NCBI RefSeq assembly: GCF_040222385.1 | Contig: NZ_JAVKDF010000022.1 | Coordinates: 62,001 to 126,000 of the forward strand | DNA from: Imperialibacter sp040222385 | Lineage (GTDB): Bacteria > Bacteroidota > Bacteroidia > Cytophagales > Cyclobacteriaceae | DNA length: 64,000 nucleotides | Direction of reading: 5' to 3' | Shown here: piece by piece, positions 17,082 to 27,200 of the stretch | Layout of the letters: the number at the start of each line of letters is the position of its first letter | Numbering within the stretch: position 1 is the first letter of the stretch | Position numbers and translations under genes: made by a program | The notes under the pieces: generated by a model | Told to the model about the DNA's origin: nothing | Database searches by the model: none | What the model saw: the letters and a program-made list of their open reading frames with translations, nothing else

Positions 17082-17966
17082 TTGAAGCAAATCATCGGAC
17101 TTCTGCGCCTTACCAGGCCAGCTAATATTGTCACCGCCATTGCCGATATCCTGGCTGGTGTGGCTATTTCGGGCTACCTGACCGGCTTCATCTACGGGGC
17201 AACGCCCATTATCTGGCTGAGCCTGGCCACTATGGGCTTATATGGTGGCGGCGTTGTACTCAACGACGTGTTTGATGCAGAGCTTGACGCCGTGGAGAGG
17301 CCGGAACGACCGATTCCCAGTGGTGTGGTTTCTAGGTTTATGGCAGCAATGTTTGGGATGGTGCTTTTGGGTATCGGTATTTTAGCCGCTGGCAAAGTTA
17401 ACTGGATGCCTTCCGGGTTGATCGCTGTGGCCATCGCCCTCTTCTCAGTTGTCTACGATAAGTGGGGTAAACATCAGTTGATTTTGGGGCCCATCAACAT
17501 GGGACTCTGTAGGGGCTTGAATCTGGCGCTTGGTATGAGCATTGTTCCCAACATCCTCGACACCTATTGGTGGCTGGGTATTGTGCCGGTGATTTACATC
17601 GCTGCCATTACCATGATCAGCCGGGGTGAGGTGCACGGAGGTAGTAAACTGACGCTGTACAGTGCACTGGTGCTTTACGCAGGGGTAATTGGCGCCATTT
17701 TGTGGTTCTCTATAGAAAACAGCACTTTTTATCTCACATTGGGTTTTGTGCTGGCATTTGGCGGAATGATTGCTCCGCCGCTGTTCAAAGCAATAGCCGA
17801 CCCGGTAGGTAAGAATATTGGAAAGGCAGTGAAAGCGGGAGTCATCGCATTGATATTAATGAATGCTGCCTGGGCATCTGCTTTTGGCGTTACGTATTTT
17901 GCCCTGGGTATTGTACTTTTGTTGCCCTTGTCGTTATTGCTGGCGAAAGCCTTTACTGTAACGTGA
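17082..17966 (+). CDS. eboC: EboC, UbiA-like prenyltransferase, TTG start
   Basis: A 294-residue integral membrane protein with about eight to nine helices. The first UbiA Asp-rich motif is intact (N61-D62-V-F-D65-A-E-L-D69, then RPERPIPSG), binding Mg-prenyl diphosphate; the second motif is reduced to YDKWGK at the expected position. UbiA enzymes attach an isoprenoid chain to an aromatic or sugar-like acceptor in the membrane. I chose the TTG at 17082: the next Met is inside the first helix, and a one-base gap to the eboB stop fits coupled translation. In the operon it is the only membrane enzyme, so it may supply a lipid carrier or anchor for the ebo product. Confidence 0.9.
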   Translation: MKQIIGLLRLTRPANIVTAIADILAGVAISGYLTGFIYGATPIIWLSLATMGLYGGGVVLNDVFDAELDAVERPERPIPSGVVSRFMAAMFGMVLLGIGILAAGKVNWMPSGLIAVAIALFSVVYDKWGKHQLILGPINMGLCRGLNLALGMSIVPNILDTYWWLGIVPVIYIAAITMISRGEVHGGSKLTLYSALVLYAGVIGAILWFSIENSTFYLTLGFVLAFGGMIAPPLFKAIADPVGKNIGKAVKAGVIALILMNAAWASAFGVTYFALGIVLLLPLSLLLAKAFTVT

Positions 17967-18015
17967 ATTTATTTGTTTTAAATTTTGAGCCTGACATCAG
18001 GCAATTAGCATAGTT

Positions 18016-19185
18016 ATGGAGTTTTTACAACAGTCCTTCAGTGTGAAGTTTGACTACAAAGTGTATTTCACTACAGGCCTTTTCGACAAGTCAAATGATA
18101 CACTTTCAAGTTTTCTGAAAGAAAGAATGGAAGAAGGTACCATCCAGAAGGTACTGTTTGTTTTGGATCAGGGAGTAACCGAAGCGCATCCTGGGCTACA
18201 GGAAAGCATTCAAGACTATTTTGAGACTTTTGATAATATCCATCTCATTCCTGAGACACTAGTTGTGCCGGGTGGTGAAGACGCTAAAAACGACGAGAGC
18301 CTGCTGTATCAGGTAATTGACGCTGTAAACGAGCACGGGATCGACCGTCATTCTTATCTGGTGGCTATTGGCGGTGGGGCTGTGCTTGATATGGTAGGTT
18401 ATGCAGCCGCTATTTCCCACAGAGGTGTACGGCACATTCGCATACCAACAACGGTGCTTTCTCAAAACGACTCTGGCGTGGGCGTTAAGAATGGTGTCAA
18501 TTTCTATCGAAAAAAGAACTTTCTCGGCACATTTGCTCCACCAGTTGCAGTGTTCAATGACTATCATTTTCTGACGACGTTGTCTGATCTCGACTGGCGG
18601 TCAGGGATGTCTGAAGCTGTAAAAGTGGCGCTGATCAAAGACGCTGCCTTCTTTGACTGGATTGAGCACAACGCCACTATGCTTGCAGCCCGTGATATGG
18701 GGGCCATGAAATATTTGGTGAAACGGTGTGCTGCACTGCACCTCGACCATATTGCGGGAAAAGATCCCTTTGAGACGGGTTCTTCCAGGCCGCTCGACTT
18801 CGGTCACTGGAGTGCACACAAACTGGAGGCGCTGGCGGACTTTTCTATCAGGCATGGGGAGGCTGTAGCGATTGGGATCGCCCTCGACACTGTCTATTCA
18901 ATGCTTACCAACCGACTATCGGAGGCCGATGCCAGGAGAATCCTCGTTGTGCTTCAAAACCTTGGTTTCCCGCTACAGCACCCACTGTTGCAGTTTGAAG
19001 AAGGCAATAGTCCACTGCTTGACGGACTGAATGAGTTCAGAGAACACCTGGGCGGCAAACTCACCATTATGCTGTTAATAGCCATTGGCACAGGAGAGGA
19101 AGTGCATGAAATGAATGGGGAACTTATTCGTGAGTCCAGTGAATGGCTGGAAAATTATGCTCATCAACAAACGATCAGGCTCTGA
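18016..19185 (+). CDS. eboD: EboD, 3-dehydroquinate synthase-like enzyme
   Basis: A 389-residue member of the sugar-phosphate cyclase (AroB) superfamily. It keeps the NAD site GGGAVLDMVGYAA, the PTTVLSQNDSGVGVKNGVN substrate loop, and all three zinc ligands: Glu in MSEAVKVALI, His in DFGHWSAH and His in RHGEAVAIG. Activity as a cyclase that turns a phosphorylated sugar acid or heptulose into a carbocycle is therefore likely. The PTTLLAQVDSSVGGKTGVN motif of true AroB is altered in several places (QND, GV-KN), and its place in the ebo operon argues for a dedicated product rather than shikimate synthesis. It starts 49 bases after eboC and ends 2 bases before eboE. Confidence 0.88.
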   Translation: MEFLQQSFSVKFDYKVYFTTGLFDKSNDTLSSFLKERMEEGTIQKVLFVLDQGVTEAHPGLQESIQDYFETFDNIHLIPETLVVPGGEDAKNDESLLYQVIDAVNEHGIDRHSYLVAIGGGAVLDMVGYAAAISHRGVRHIRIPTTVLSQNDSGVGVKNGVNFYRKKNFLGTFAPPVAVFNDYHFLTTLSDLDWRSGMSEAVKVALIKDAAFFDWIEHNATMLAARDMGAMKYLVKRCAALHLDHIAGKDPFETGSSRPLDFGHWSAHKLEALADFSIRHGEAVAIGIALDTVYSMLTNRLSEADARRILVVLQNLGFPLQHPLLQFEEGNSPLLDGLNEFREHLGGKLTIMLLIAIGTGEEVHEMNGELIRESSEWLENYAHQQTIRL

Positions 19186-19187
19186 TT

Positions 19188-20402
19188 ATGAAAACAGACT
19201 TTGGCTACTTAACCTACTGCTCCAACATACATGCCGGCGAAAGCTGGCCAGATCATTTTGCCGCACTCAGAAAGTTCATTCCTTCAGTGAAAGAGAAATG
19301 TAGCCCAGACCAGCCTTTTGGGATTGGGCTACGATTATCTAACGAGGCATCGATAGACCTTGCTAAAGAGGCGTCCATGGCTGAATTTAAAGACTGGCTG
19401 ACAACAACCGACAGTTATGTCTTCACCATGAATGGGTTTCCTTACGGTGGTTTTCATAACACCCGTGTGAAAGAGCAGGTACACGCTCCCGACTGGACTA
19501 CCACGGACAGGCTGAGCTACACGATCAGGATGTTCGACATTCTTTCACAACTGCTTCCTGAAGGGATGGAAGGAGGGATTTCTACCTCACCTTTGACGTA
19601 TCGCTACTGGCACAAGCCTAAAGACCTCGAGAATATTTTCGAAGCCACAACGCTGAAAATGATTGAGGTAGCCAAACACCTGAAAAGGCTACATGACACG
19701 ACAGGTCAGCTACTCCATCTTGACATTGAGCCTGAGCCAGACGGGCTTTTGGAGTCTGGACCAGAGTTCATCGACTGGTATGAGGCATACCTGCTTCCGC
19801 TTGGCACATCTGAGCTACAAAAGGCATTTAGTATTTCAGCAGCAGAGGCCGAAGCGACCATCAAGCGCCATGTACAGCTTTGCTACGACGTGTGTCACTT
19901 TGCAGTCGGTTATGAAAATCATCAGGAAGTGGTCAACAAACTGAAATCCTCGGGCATCAAAACAGGCAAAATTCAGATTAGCGCTGCGCTAAAAGCACCT
20001 ATGGCGTCAGGAAAGGCGAGGAATCCAGTGATCGCTGCCTTCAAAGGATTCAACGAGTCAACCTACCTGCATCAGGTAGTGGCCCGTACCCAAAGCGATG
20101 GTTTTAATCGCTATCCGGATTTGCCAGAAGCCCTTGCTGATGCTGACAATCAGGACATAAAGGAATGGCGTTCTCATTTCCATGTCCCCTTATTTGTCGA
20201 AGACTACGGCGTATTGAAGTCGACACAAGAAGACATTGTGAAGGTGCTTGACCTTCAAAAGGCAAAACCATTCACCAATCATCTTGAAATTGAAACCTAC
20301 ACATGGGAGGTGCTCCCGGAAGGTTTGAAATTAGCTATTGATGAATCCATCGTGAGAGAGATGAACTGGGTTACTGATCAGCTAAATACCGAGTTCGACT
20401 AA
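19188..20402 (+). CDS. eboE: EboE, xylose-isomerase-like TIM-barrel protein
   Basis: A 404-residue soluble protein; the ATG at 19188, two bases after the eboD stop, is preferred to an upstream in-frame start at 19143 that would overlap eboD. It begins YLTYCSNIHAGESW, a hallmark I associate with EboE ('metabolite traffic protein'). Possible metal or catalytic residues are spread along the barrel: HLDIEPEPDGLL (Glu pair), CYDVCHFAVGYE, KIQISAALKAP and LFVEDYGVL. The fold resembles xylose isomerase and sugar epimerases, so an isomerase or epimerase step on the EboD product is reasonable but unproven. No signal peptide. Confidence 0.87.
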   Translation: MKTDFGYLTYCSNIHAGESWPDHFAALRKFIPSVKEKCSPDQPFGIGLRLSNEASIDLAKEASMAEFKDWLTTTDSYVFTMNGFPYGGFHNTRVKEQVHAPDWTTTDRLSYTIRMFDILSQLLPEGMEGGISTSPLTYRYWHKPKDLENIFEATTLKMIEVAKHLKRLHDTTGQLLHLDIEPEPDGLLESGPEFIDWYEAYLLPLGTSELQKAFSISAAEAEATIKRHVQLCYDVCHFAVGYENHQEVVNKLKSSGIKTGKIQISAALKAPMASGKARNPVIAAFKGFNESTYLHQVVARTQSDGFNRYPDLPEALADADNQDIKEWRSHFHVPLFVEDYGVLKSTQEDIVKVLDLQKAKPFTNHLEIETYTWEVLPEGLKLAIDESIVREMNWVTDQLNTEFD

Positions 20403-20409
20403 GTAGCAA

Positions 20410-21762
20410 ATGAAAAAAACCGTCGTTATTGATATTGTAGGGCTATCGGCACACCTGATAGGAGACCAAACACCATTTCTTCAAGAGTATTTAAAGGGAA
20501 GGCACGTTCAATCCATTGTGCCTATGCTGCCTGCGGTTACCACTTCTGTACAGTCGACCTATGTCACCGGCAAATGGCCGTCTGAAACGGGCATCGTTGG
20601 CAATGGCTGGTACGATCATCAGGATTCGGAAATAAAGTTCTGGAAGCAGTCGAATAAACTGGTAGCCGGAGAGAAAATATGGGAGAGGGCGAAGAAAGTT
20701 GATCCTTCGTTTACCTGCTCCAAAATGTTCTGGTGGTACAACATGTACTCATCGGCCGACTATTCTGTGACACCAAGGCCGCAGTACTTAGCCGATGGGA
20801 GGAAAATGCCTGATTGCTACACCCAACCAGCTGGGCTTAGGGATGAACTGCAAAAGGAGCTTGGCCAATTTCCCTTGTTTCAGTTTTGGGGGCCTGGTGC
20901 CAATATCAAGTCCACCCAGTGGATTGCTGATGCTTCCATTTTCACAGACCGGCGATATGACCCCACGCTGACACTCATCTATCTGCCCCATCTCGACTAC
21001 TGCTTACAAAAATTCGGCCCCGACTTCGAGTTGGTAGGAAAGGAGCTCACCGAAATTGACCAGGTGGTAAAAGGGCTGGTGGACTACTACACAAAAAAGA
21101 AGGCCAGCATTATTCTGTTGTCAGAATACGGCATAAGCCCGGTGAGCAGGCCTGTTCATTTCAACAGACTGCTTCGCAAAAAAAGTCTTCTGAGTGTCCG
21201 GGAGGAAAGGGGGCTGGAGTTACTGGATGCCGGTGCCTCGAAAGCATTTGCCGTAGCCGACCACCAGGTAGCCCACATTTACGTGAACGATCCGTCAGCA
21301 ATGGAAGAGGTGAAACGGTTGGCAGAAGCCACACAAGGAGTGAGTTTGGTACTGGATAAAGCCCAGCAAAAGAAACATCATATCAGTCACGAACGGTCTG
21401 GCGACCTGGTGTTGATCGCCGACGAGCATAGCTGGTTTACTTACTATTTCTGGCAGGATGATGCCAAGGCGCCCGACTACGCCAGGGCTGTTGACATCCA
21501 CAAAAAGCCAGGCTACGACCCAGTAGAGATGTTTATGAGCTCGAAGCTCAGGGCAGGGTATAAGCTGCTCCGCAAAAAGATGGGCTTTCGCTATGTGATG
21601 GACGTTATTCCGCTGGATGCCAATTTGATCAGGGGCTCCCATGGAAGCCCCTTCGTTGACAAGAAATACCATCCAATACTTATAACTGACAAAAAAGTAA
21701 GCGATTCTTCAATACCAGCCACATCTGTGCACGACATTATCTGGCAATCGCTCAATACCTGA
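20410..21762 (+). CDS. eboF: EboF, alkaline-phosphatase-fold (nucleotide pyrophosphatase-like) protein
   Basis: A 450-residue protein closing the operon, 7 bases after eboE. The fold is recognisable from VVIDIVGL (D8), PAVTTSVQSTYVTGKWPSETG (nucleophile region at T44/T45) and RGSHGSPF (His411). Two metal-binding motifs of the phosphodiesterase family are altered: the usual D-x-x-G-H-x-x-G-P reads D196-Y-C-L-Q-K-F-G-P, so His is Gln, and the usual S-D-H-G reads S238-E-Y-G. The enzyme may therefore use fewer metals, have a different activity, or have lost catalysis. There is no signal peptide, unusual for this superfamily. It is convergent with the acyl-CoA dehydrogenase gene with a gap of 2 bases. 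Confidence 0.87.
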   Translation: MKKTVVIDIVGLSAHLIGDQTPFLQEYLKGRHVQSIVPMLPAVTTSVQSTYVTGKWPSETGIVGNGWYDHQDSEIKFWKQSNKLVAGEKIWERAKKVDPSFTCSKMFWWYNMYSSADYSVTPRPQYLADGRKMPDCYTQPAGLRDELQKELGQFPLFQFWGPGANIKSTQWIADASIFTDRRYDPTLTLIYLPHLDYCLQKFGPDFELVGKELTEIDQVVKGLVDYYTKKKASIILLSEYGISPVSRPVHFNRLLRKKSLLSVREERGLELLDAGASKAFAVADHQVAHIYVNDPSAMEEVKRLAEATQGVSLVLDKAQQKKHHISHERSGDLVLIADEHSWFTYYFWQDDAKAPDYARAVDIHKKPGYDPVEMFMSSKLRAGYKLLRKKMGFRYVMDVIPLDANLIRGSHGSPFVDKKYHPILITDKKVSDSSIPATSVHDIIWQSLNT

Positions 21763-21764
21763 GC

Positions 21765-24083
21765 TTAGCTGTTTCTCACGGCAATGGGTGCTGACAGCAA
21801 AGTGTCAGGGATTCCAAAAGCGTCGGTGAGTGCTACGGCGTTTTGCCTCACTTCCAGGCAAAGTGTATTCACTAGCTGACGAATCGCCTTGGTTTTGGCA
21901 CCAGCCATATAGTCCGCTTCCAGGTACCAGCCTTTGTGTTTCTCTATTTGGGACAAGGCAAATAACTGACAAAGCTTGGTAAGGATATGCTTGCTGCCTT
22001 CATCAGTTACTTCGCTAATCTTCTCCTGAAACTGTTCCAGAATAATTCTTTCGATGTAAGCATGCCCGACCATTACCAGGTGGTACTGGCATTGATTGAA
22101 AGCGTCGAAAGAGTCCATTCCCTGATCGATGTAGTGCTTCAGTCGCTTGGCAGAAGATGCCAGAATGCTTTTTTCCCGGTACCTGAATGCTGCCAGGTGA
22201 AACTCTGAATCCAGCAGGTGTTCTTTGTCAGTGTTTCTGATGGTAATGGGGTTCATTTCCTGAATACTCACCTTGGCCTGGTCGGTCACGTAGTTCAGCA
22301 TGCCGAACAGGTTCATGTGGCCAAACTCCTGCCTGAATTCAGAAAGTCTGCTCTTCGCCACTAGCTGCATCAGTACTGTGTTGTCTCCTTCGAAAGTGGT
22401 GTAAATCTCTGTGTCATTTTTCAAAGCGGCGATGCGGTTTTCAGCTAAATAGCCTTTGCCCCCAAGTGCTTCTCTGCATTCTTGCAGGCTGGCAGTAGCA
22501 TTCCATGTCGCCCACGACTTTAGCCCGGCGGCCAGTGCTTCTATCTCCTGCATATCTTCTTCCGTTCTTTTAAGGAACCGTTTTGTAAGATACTGAAGGG
22601 AGAAATGCAACGCATAAGCATTGGAAAGGAGTGGCATGAGGCGACGCTGGTGTGTGCGGTAGTTGAGGATGGGAACCTCTGTACCACCTTCAGGTCCGAA
22701 TTGTCTTCTGCCATCGGCATATCGAATAGCAATAGTAAGCCCGGATTTCGTGGCACTTAGCCCAGAGCGGGGAATGCCGATTCTGCCGCCGACGAGAGTC
22801 CCAAGCATGGTAAAGAACCGGCGATTGTCGCTGCTGATTGGGCTCGCAAATTGTCCTTGTTCATCTATGCTGGCAAAGCGATCCAGCATGCTTTCCTTTG
22901 GAATTACCACATTGTCGAAACGTATCACTCCGTTATCGACGCCGTTCAAGCCCATCTTTCTGCCGCAATCTTTGATTGTCACCCCCTGGTGCATGACGCC
23001 CTTTTTGTCTCGTAGGGGAACAACGAAGGCGCTGACGCCATAGTCGGTTCCCTCGATGATAAGCTTGGCGAATACCGTGGCCATTTGGCCATGCAGCGCT
23101 GCGTTGCCAATGTACTCCTTCTGGGCTTTGGGGTTGGGCGTGTGAATGGTGATTTTGCCCGACTTGTGATCATAGGTGGCAGTGGTCTCAATACCCTTTA
23201 CATTTGAACCATGGCCTGTTTCTGTCATTGCAAAGCAGCCAGGGAGGTTGAGCGTACCCGCATCAGCCAGGTACTTTTTATGGTGCTTTTCTGTGCCCAG
23301 AAAATAGATGCTCATTCCAAAAAGCCCAAATTGTACTCCAAACTTGATCACCATGCTCAGGTCGTGGTAGCTAAGTGTTTCCATGATGGTGAAATAGCCT
23401 TCCATGTCGTCAGCGCCACCAAACTCTTTAGGGTAGGCACGGTTTCCATAGCCTTGCGAGGCAAGGATTTTGCACCAATGGAGTACTTTTTCACGGTATT
23501 CTGTGAGGTCTCCCGTGTCCGGGTATTTGAACTCGGGGTCGGATAGGAGTGTCTTTACTTTGGTGATGAGGGCAGCTTGATCACCATCCAAAATTGCCCT
23601 GAGGTTATCAACCGAAAAGGTTTTCTCAGATGCTAGTGTTTCAGCTTCGGTAGCGGCCCTGTCGTTCGATGCAAGGTGGAAAGCTGATTCCCGGCTAATA
23701 ATGCCCAATGCATCCTCGATATCTTTCAAAGGCTGCTGAGCGTTCTGAAAGGCCACCTCATCCCGGCCAATACTGTTAAGCTCTGCAAGCTTATTGCCAA
23801 TGTCCACAAGGCTGGTTTTCATTTCGGGCGACAGCTCCTGGGAAATACGTTTTATTTCTGTTAGCCAGCTTTTTATCTCGTTAGGAGACGGCGGCTTAGC
23901 AGGGTTCAGGTAAGACAGCAGCAATTCCCTTTCCTCGATTTTCAGCCACGATTGCTTGTTAATCAAACTTTGGATATTTTTTATCTCACTTGGCGTAAGT
24001 ACATCATCTGCCCATACCATGTAAAACATGGGAAGGAAAGAATACAGAGATGGATTGGCTTTTAGTAGGGGGGAATTGATCAT
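21765..24083 (-). CDS. Acyl-CoA dehydrogenase/oxidase with N-terminal TerB-like domain
   Basis: A 772-residue cytoplasmic flavoenzyme. The first ~100 residues (MFYMVWADDVLTPSEIKNIQSL …) resemble a TerB/DUF533-like helical domain (the 'aDG.lt..E...i' pattern), an unusual addition. The acyl-CoA dehydrogenase core follows: FAMTETGHGSNV (~290), GVDNGVIRFDNVVIP, then QECREALGGKGYLAENRI (~545) and TTFEGDNTVLMQLVAKSRL, the last typical of acyl-CoA oxidase-like members where the catalytic Glu sits in or near FEGDN. The long C-terminus is helical like ACOX. It oxidises an acyl-CoA thioester to the 2-enoyl-CoA; chain-length preference cannot be told. It stands alone, with its 3' end abutting eboF. Confidence 0.85.
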   Translation of the reverse strand: MINSPLLKANPSLYSFLPMFYMVWADDVLTPSEIKNIQSLINKQSWLKIEERELLLSYLNPAKPPSPNEIKSWLTEIKRISQELSPEMKTSLVDIGNKLAELNSIGRDEVAFQNAQQPLKDIEDALGIISRESAFHLASNDRAATEAETLASEKTFSVDNLRAILDGDQAALITKVKTLLSDPEFKYPDTGDLTEYREKVLHWCKILASQGYGNRAYPKEFGGADDMEGYFTIMETLSYHDLSMVIKFGVQFGLFGMSIYFLGTEKHHKKYLADAGTLNLPGCFAMTETGHGSNVKGIETTATYDHKSGKITIHTPNPKAQKEYIGNAALHGQMATVFAKLIIEGTDYGVSAFVVPLRDKKGVMHQGVTIKDCGRKMGLNGVDNGVIRFDNVVIPKESMLDRFASIDEQGQFASPISSDNRRFFTMLGTLVGGRIGIPRSGLSATKSGLTIAIRYADGRRQFGPEGGTEVPILNYRTHQRRLMPLLSNAYALHFSLQYLTKRFLKRTEEDMQEIEALAAGLKSWATWNATASLQECREALGGKGYLAENRIAALKNDTEIYTTFEGDNTVLMQLVAKSRLSEFRQEFGHMNLFGMLNYVTDQAKVSIQEMNPITIRNTDKEHLLDSEFHLAAFRYREKSILASSAKRLKHYIDQGMDSFDAFNQCQYHLVMVGHAYIERIILEQFQEKISEVTDEGSKHILTKLCQLFALSQIEKHKGWYLEADYMAGAKTKAIRQLVNTLCLEVRQNAVALTDAFGIPDTLLSAPIAVRNS

Positions 24084-24196
24084 GGGTGTTTTATTTGTGG
24101 TTTAAATTAGTAAAAAGTTAGCATTGTGATAGAGCAGGTGAAAAGTTTCATGTGAGTTTTTAAAGCCGGGGCAAATAAATTTTACCCTAATGATTT

Positions 24197-24204
24197 TAAA
24201 TTTG
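24197..24204 (+). promoter_or_regulatory. Candidate -7 element TAAATTTG
   Basis: A perfect TAnnTTTG match about 77 bases upstream of the CotH-protein start codon. No clear -33 TTTG is present at the right spacing, so this is tentative. Confidence 0.3.
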
Positions 24205-24281
24205 TACTCGTTTTAAACTCTACAATTTTTAGTACTTATTTTGCGTTCAATTACTGTTAAATAATCGAATCAGCTATCTGA

Positions 24282-27200
24282 ATGAAGTTTTTGTATTTAA
24301 CTTCCATTTTTCTTTTTTGTGTTTTTAGTGTTACTTTTTCTCAGGTAAGAATTAATGAGCTCTGCGCTTCAAACGGCGACGTTCTTTACGATAAGGAATA
24401 CTATAACTTCTCAGGTTGGATAGAAGTTTTCAACTCTTCGCCGGAAGCAGTGAATCTTGGTGGATATTTTTTATCCGAGAACTCCTCAGCGCTCAATAAA
24501 TGGCGTTTTCCTGACGGCACCATCATTGCTCCCAATGAATATCTTATTGTTTGGTGCGACGAAATGGGTAGCGGCCTTCATACTAACTTCACTCTCAGGT
24601 CAAAAGGCGGAAATGTTTTCTTGAGTTCAGGATCCGGAGTAATTATCGATAGTACTTCTTTTCCCGCCCAGCCCACTAACGTTTCTTTTGGGCGAAGTGA
24701 TCTAAGAGAAGGAAAGTGGACTTTTCAGTCCGTACCATCGCCAGGAAGGCCGAACATCGCCGACGCTGATGGAGCACAGTTGTCTGCGCCAGCTGCGTCT
24801 ATTACCTCAGGCAGGTACGGATCTCCTATCTCCGTAAGTTTGGTAGCTGAGTCAAAAGCAAGTACAATACACTACACCATCAACGGCTCTGAGCCATCCT
24901 CCAACTCCCCTGAATATAAAAGGCCAATTCAGGTGACGAAAACCACGACAATTAAAGCACGTTCGTATGCGGCAGGTGGTCTGCCTAGCGAAACATCGGT
25001 TTTCACCTATTTTATCAACGAACATCTTTTCACCATTCCAGTCATTTCGCTTAGCACATCACCAGACTACCTGTGGGACGATGAAATTGGCATTTATACT
25101 GATGGTAAAAACGGTGTGGTTGGCCCTTGTTTTCTAACGCCTGTCAATTTTTATCAGGACTGGGATAGGCATGTCGACTTTGAATACTTCGCAATCGATG
25201 GTAAAAGGCTGTTCACGCAGTCGGGCGATCTGAGGATTAGTGGGGGCTGTAGCAGAACTTTTCGCCAGAAGTCCTTCGCCCTGAAAGCGAGAAATAAGTA
25301 TGGAGACAACGAGTTCAGGTATCCTTTCTTTCCTAATAAGTTTCAAGCCAAATACGGAGGGTTTTTTATAAGAAACTCAGGGAATGACCAAAGTTTAACG
25401 ATGTTCAGAGATGCTCTGCTGCAAAGCTTGATTGTTGAGCAAATGGATATTGACTACCAGGCTTACCAGCCGACTGCGTTGTACCTTAATGGGGCCTACT
25501 GGGGTATTCAAAACCTTAGAGAGAAGGTGGATGCTGATTACATCAAGACCAATTATGATATAGAAGAGGATGACATCGATTTGCTGGAGTTTAATGGGGT
25601 GGCCATAGAAGGCACCGCCAATGCTTACCTAAGCTATCTGGAAGGATTAAAACGTATCAACGTTGAGGATTCAGCTTCGTTCGATTATATCGCTGCAAAC
25701 ATCGATGTGGATGAGTACATCAACTATATGGTCACCGAGATCTACTACGCCAACACCGACTGGCCTGGCAACAATATGAAATTTTGGAGGCAGCGCTCCA
25801 ACGGCGGTAAGTTTAGGTGGATACTACTGGATTTAGACTTTGGCTTTGATTTGAATAAAAGTAAACCATCAGGCGCTCTACACCCAACGCTGGAATTTGC
25901 AACCGATCCCGATCAGACAGAGTGGCCAAACCCCGCCTGGTCCACTCTGCACTTCAGGCAGCTGCTGAAAAACCCAGTATTCAGGTCAAAGTTCATAGAA
26001 AGGATGAATGCCGCTATCAATGTCACCTTTCAGCCACAGCGGGTCAATAAGTTTATCGACAGCCTGCAAAACACAATCCAGCATGAAATCCGCTACCACA
26101 AAGCGAGGTGGGGGCACAGCATGGAAGAATGGGACAAGGACGTTCAACTGCTACGAGACTTTGCTGTTGCACGGAATGCATTCATGAAAAAACATGTAGC
26201 CGAATTTTTCAACCTTCCGGGTCAGGAGGTAGAGTTTAGCGTGCGATTAAAGCCTTTAAAACATGGTTCCTTTGTGTGGAATGGAGTCAGGTCATCCGAA
26301 GCTATAAACGAGCAAAAGTACCCGAGGGGGTTGGATTATACGATTGAAGCTGTGCCTGACTATCAAGAGCAGTTTAAGTATTGGAAAGTGACCGAGTGGG
26401 ATAGTAAATCGGAAGAGCTGATCAGAAAAAAACAAGCATGGCAGTACTTTGATCAGGGCAGGCAGCCTGAACAGGGTTGGACTTCACTGGACTTCACTGC
26501 TCAGGATTGGCAGGTAGGTCTGGCCGAATTAGGTTACGGCGATGGCGACGAGAATACTGTTATAGACTATGGTTCAGATGAAAACAAAAAGCATACGACG
26601 ACCTATTTTCGACATGTTTTTTATGCAGCGAATGTCGGTGACTTTGACTACCTGAAGGCTTCCATTTTATATGACGATGGGGTGATAGTTTACCTTAACG
26701 GACAAGAAATCTTCAGAGAGAACCTGCCGGTAGGTAAGACAGACTTCAATACTTATGCATCGAGAATTAAATATGCTGAAGAGGCTTTTTACAATTTCCG
26801 AATAGACCCGGGCTATCTGGTCGCAGGAGAAAATGTACTCGCTGTCGAGGTTCACCAAATTAGCGATGTTAGCAGTGACTTAAGCTTCGATATGGAGCTG
26901 TCGGGTGTTCAGCTATTCGGACAGACCCTGGAGTACATAGACGAGCCCCTTATCCGAAGGACAATGGACAAGAATATACTTCTGGAAGCAGTTTTTGAAA
27001 TTTCTACTGTTAAATCACGAGTTGTCATTAATGAATTTTCAGCGACCAAAAATAAAACAGTGGTGGATGAGTATGGCGAAAGAGAGGATTGGATAGAGTT
27101 GTACAATCCTTCAACCACTGCATTCGACCTGGACGGTTTTTTCATTACTGACAAACTACTAACAAAACAAAAACATCAGTTGCGTGATGCCGATGGAGCC

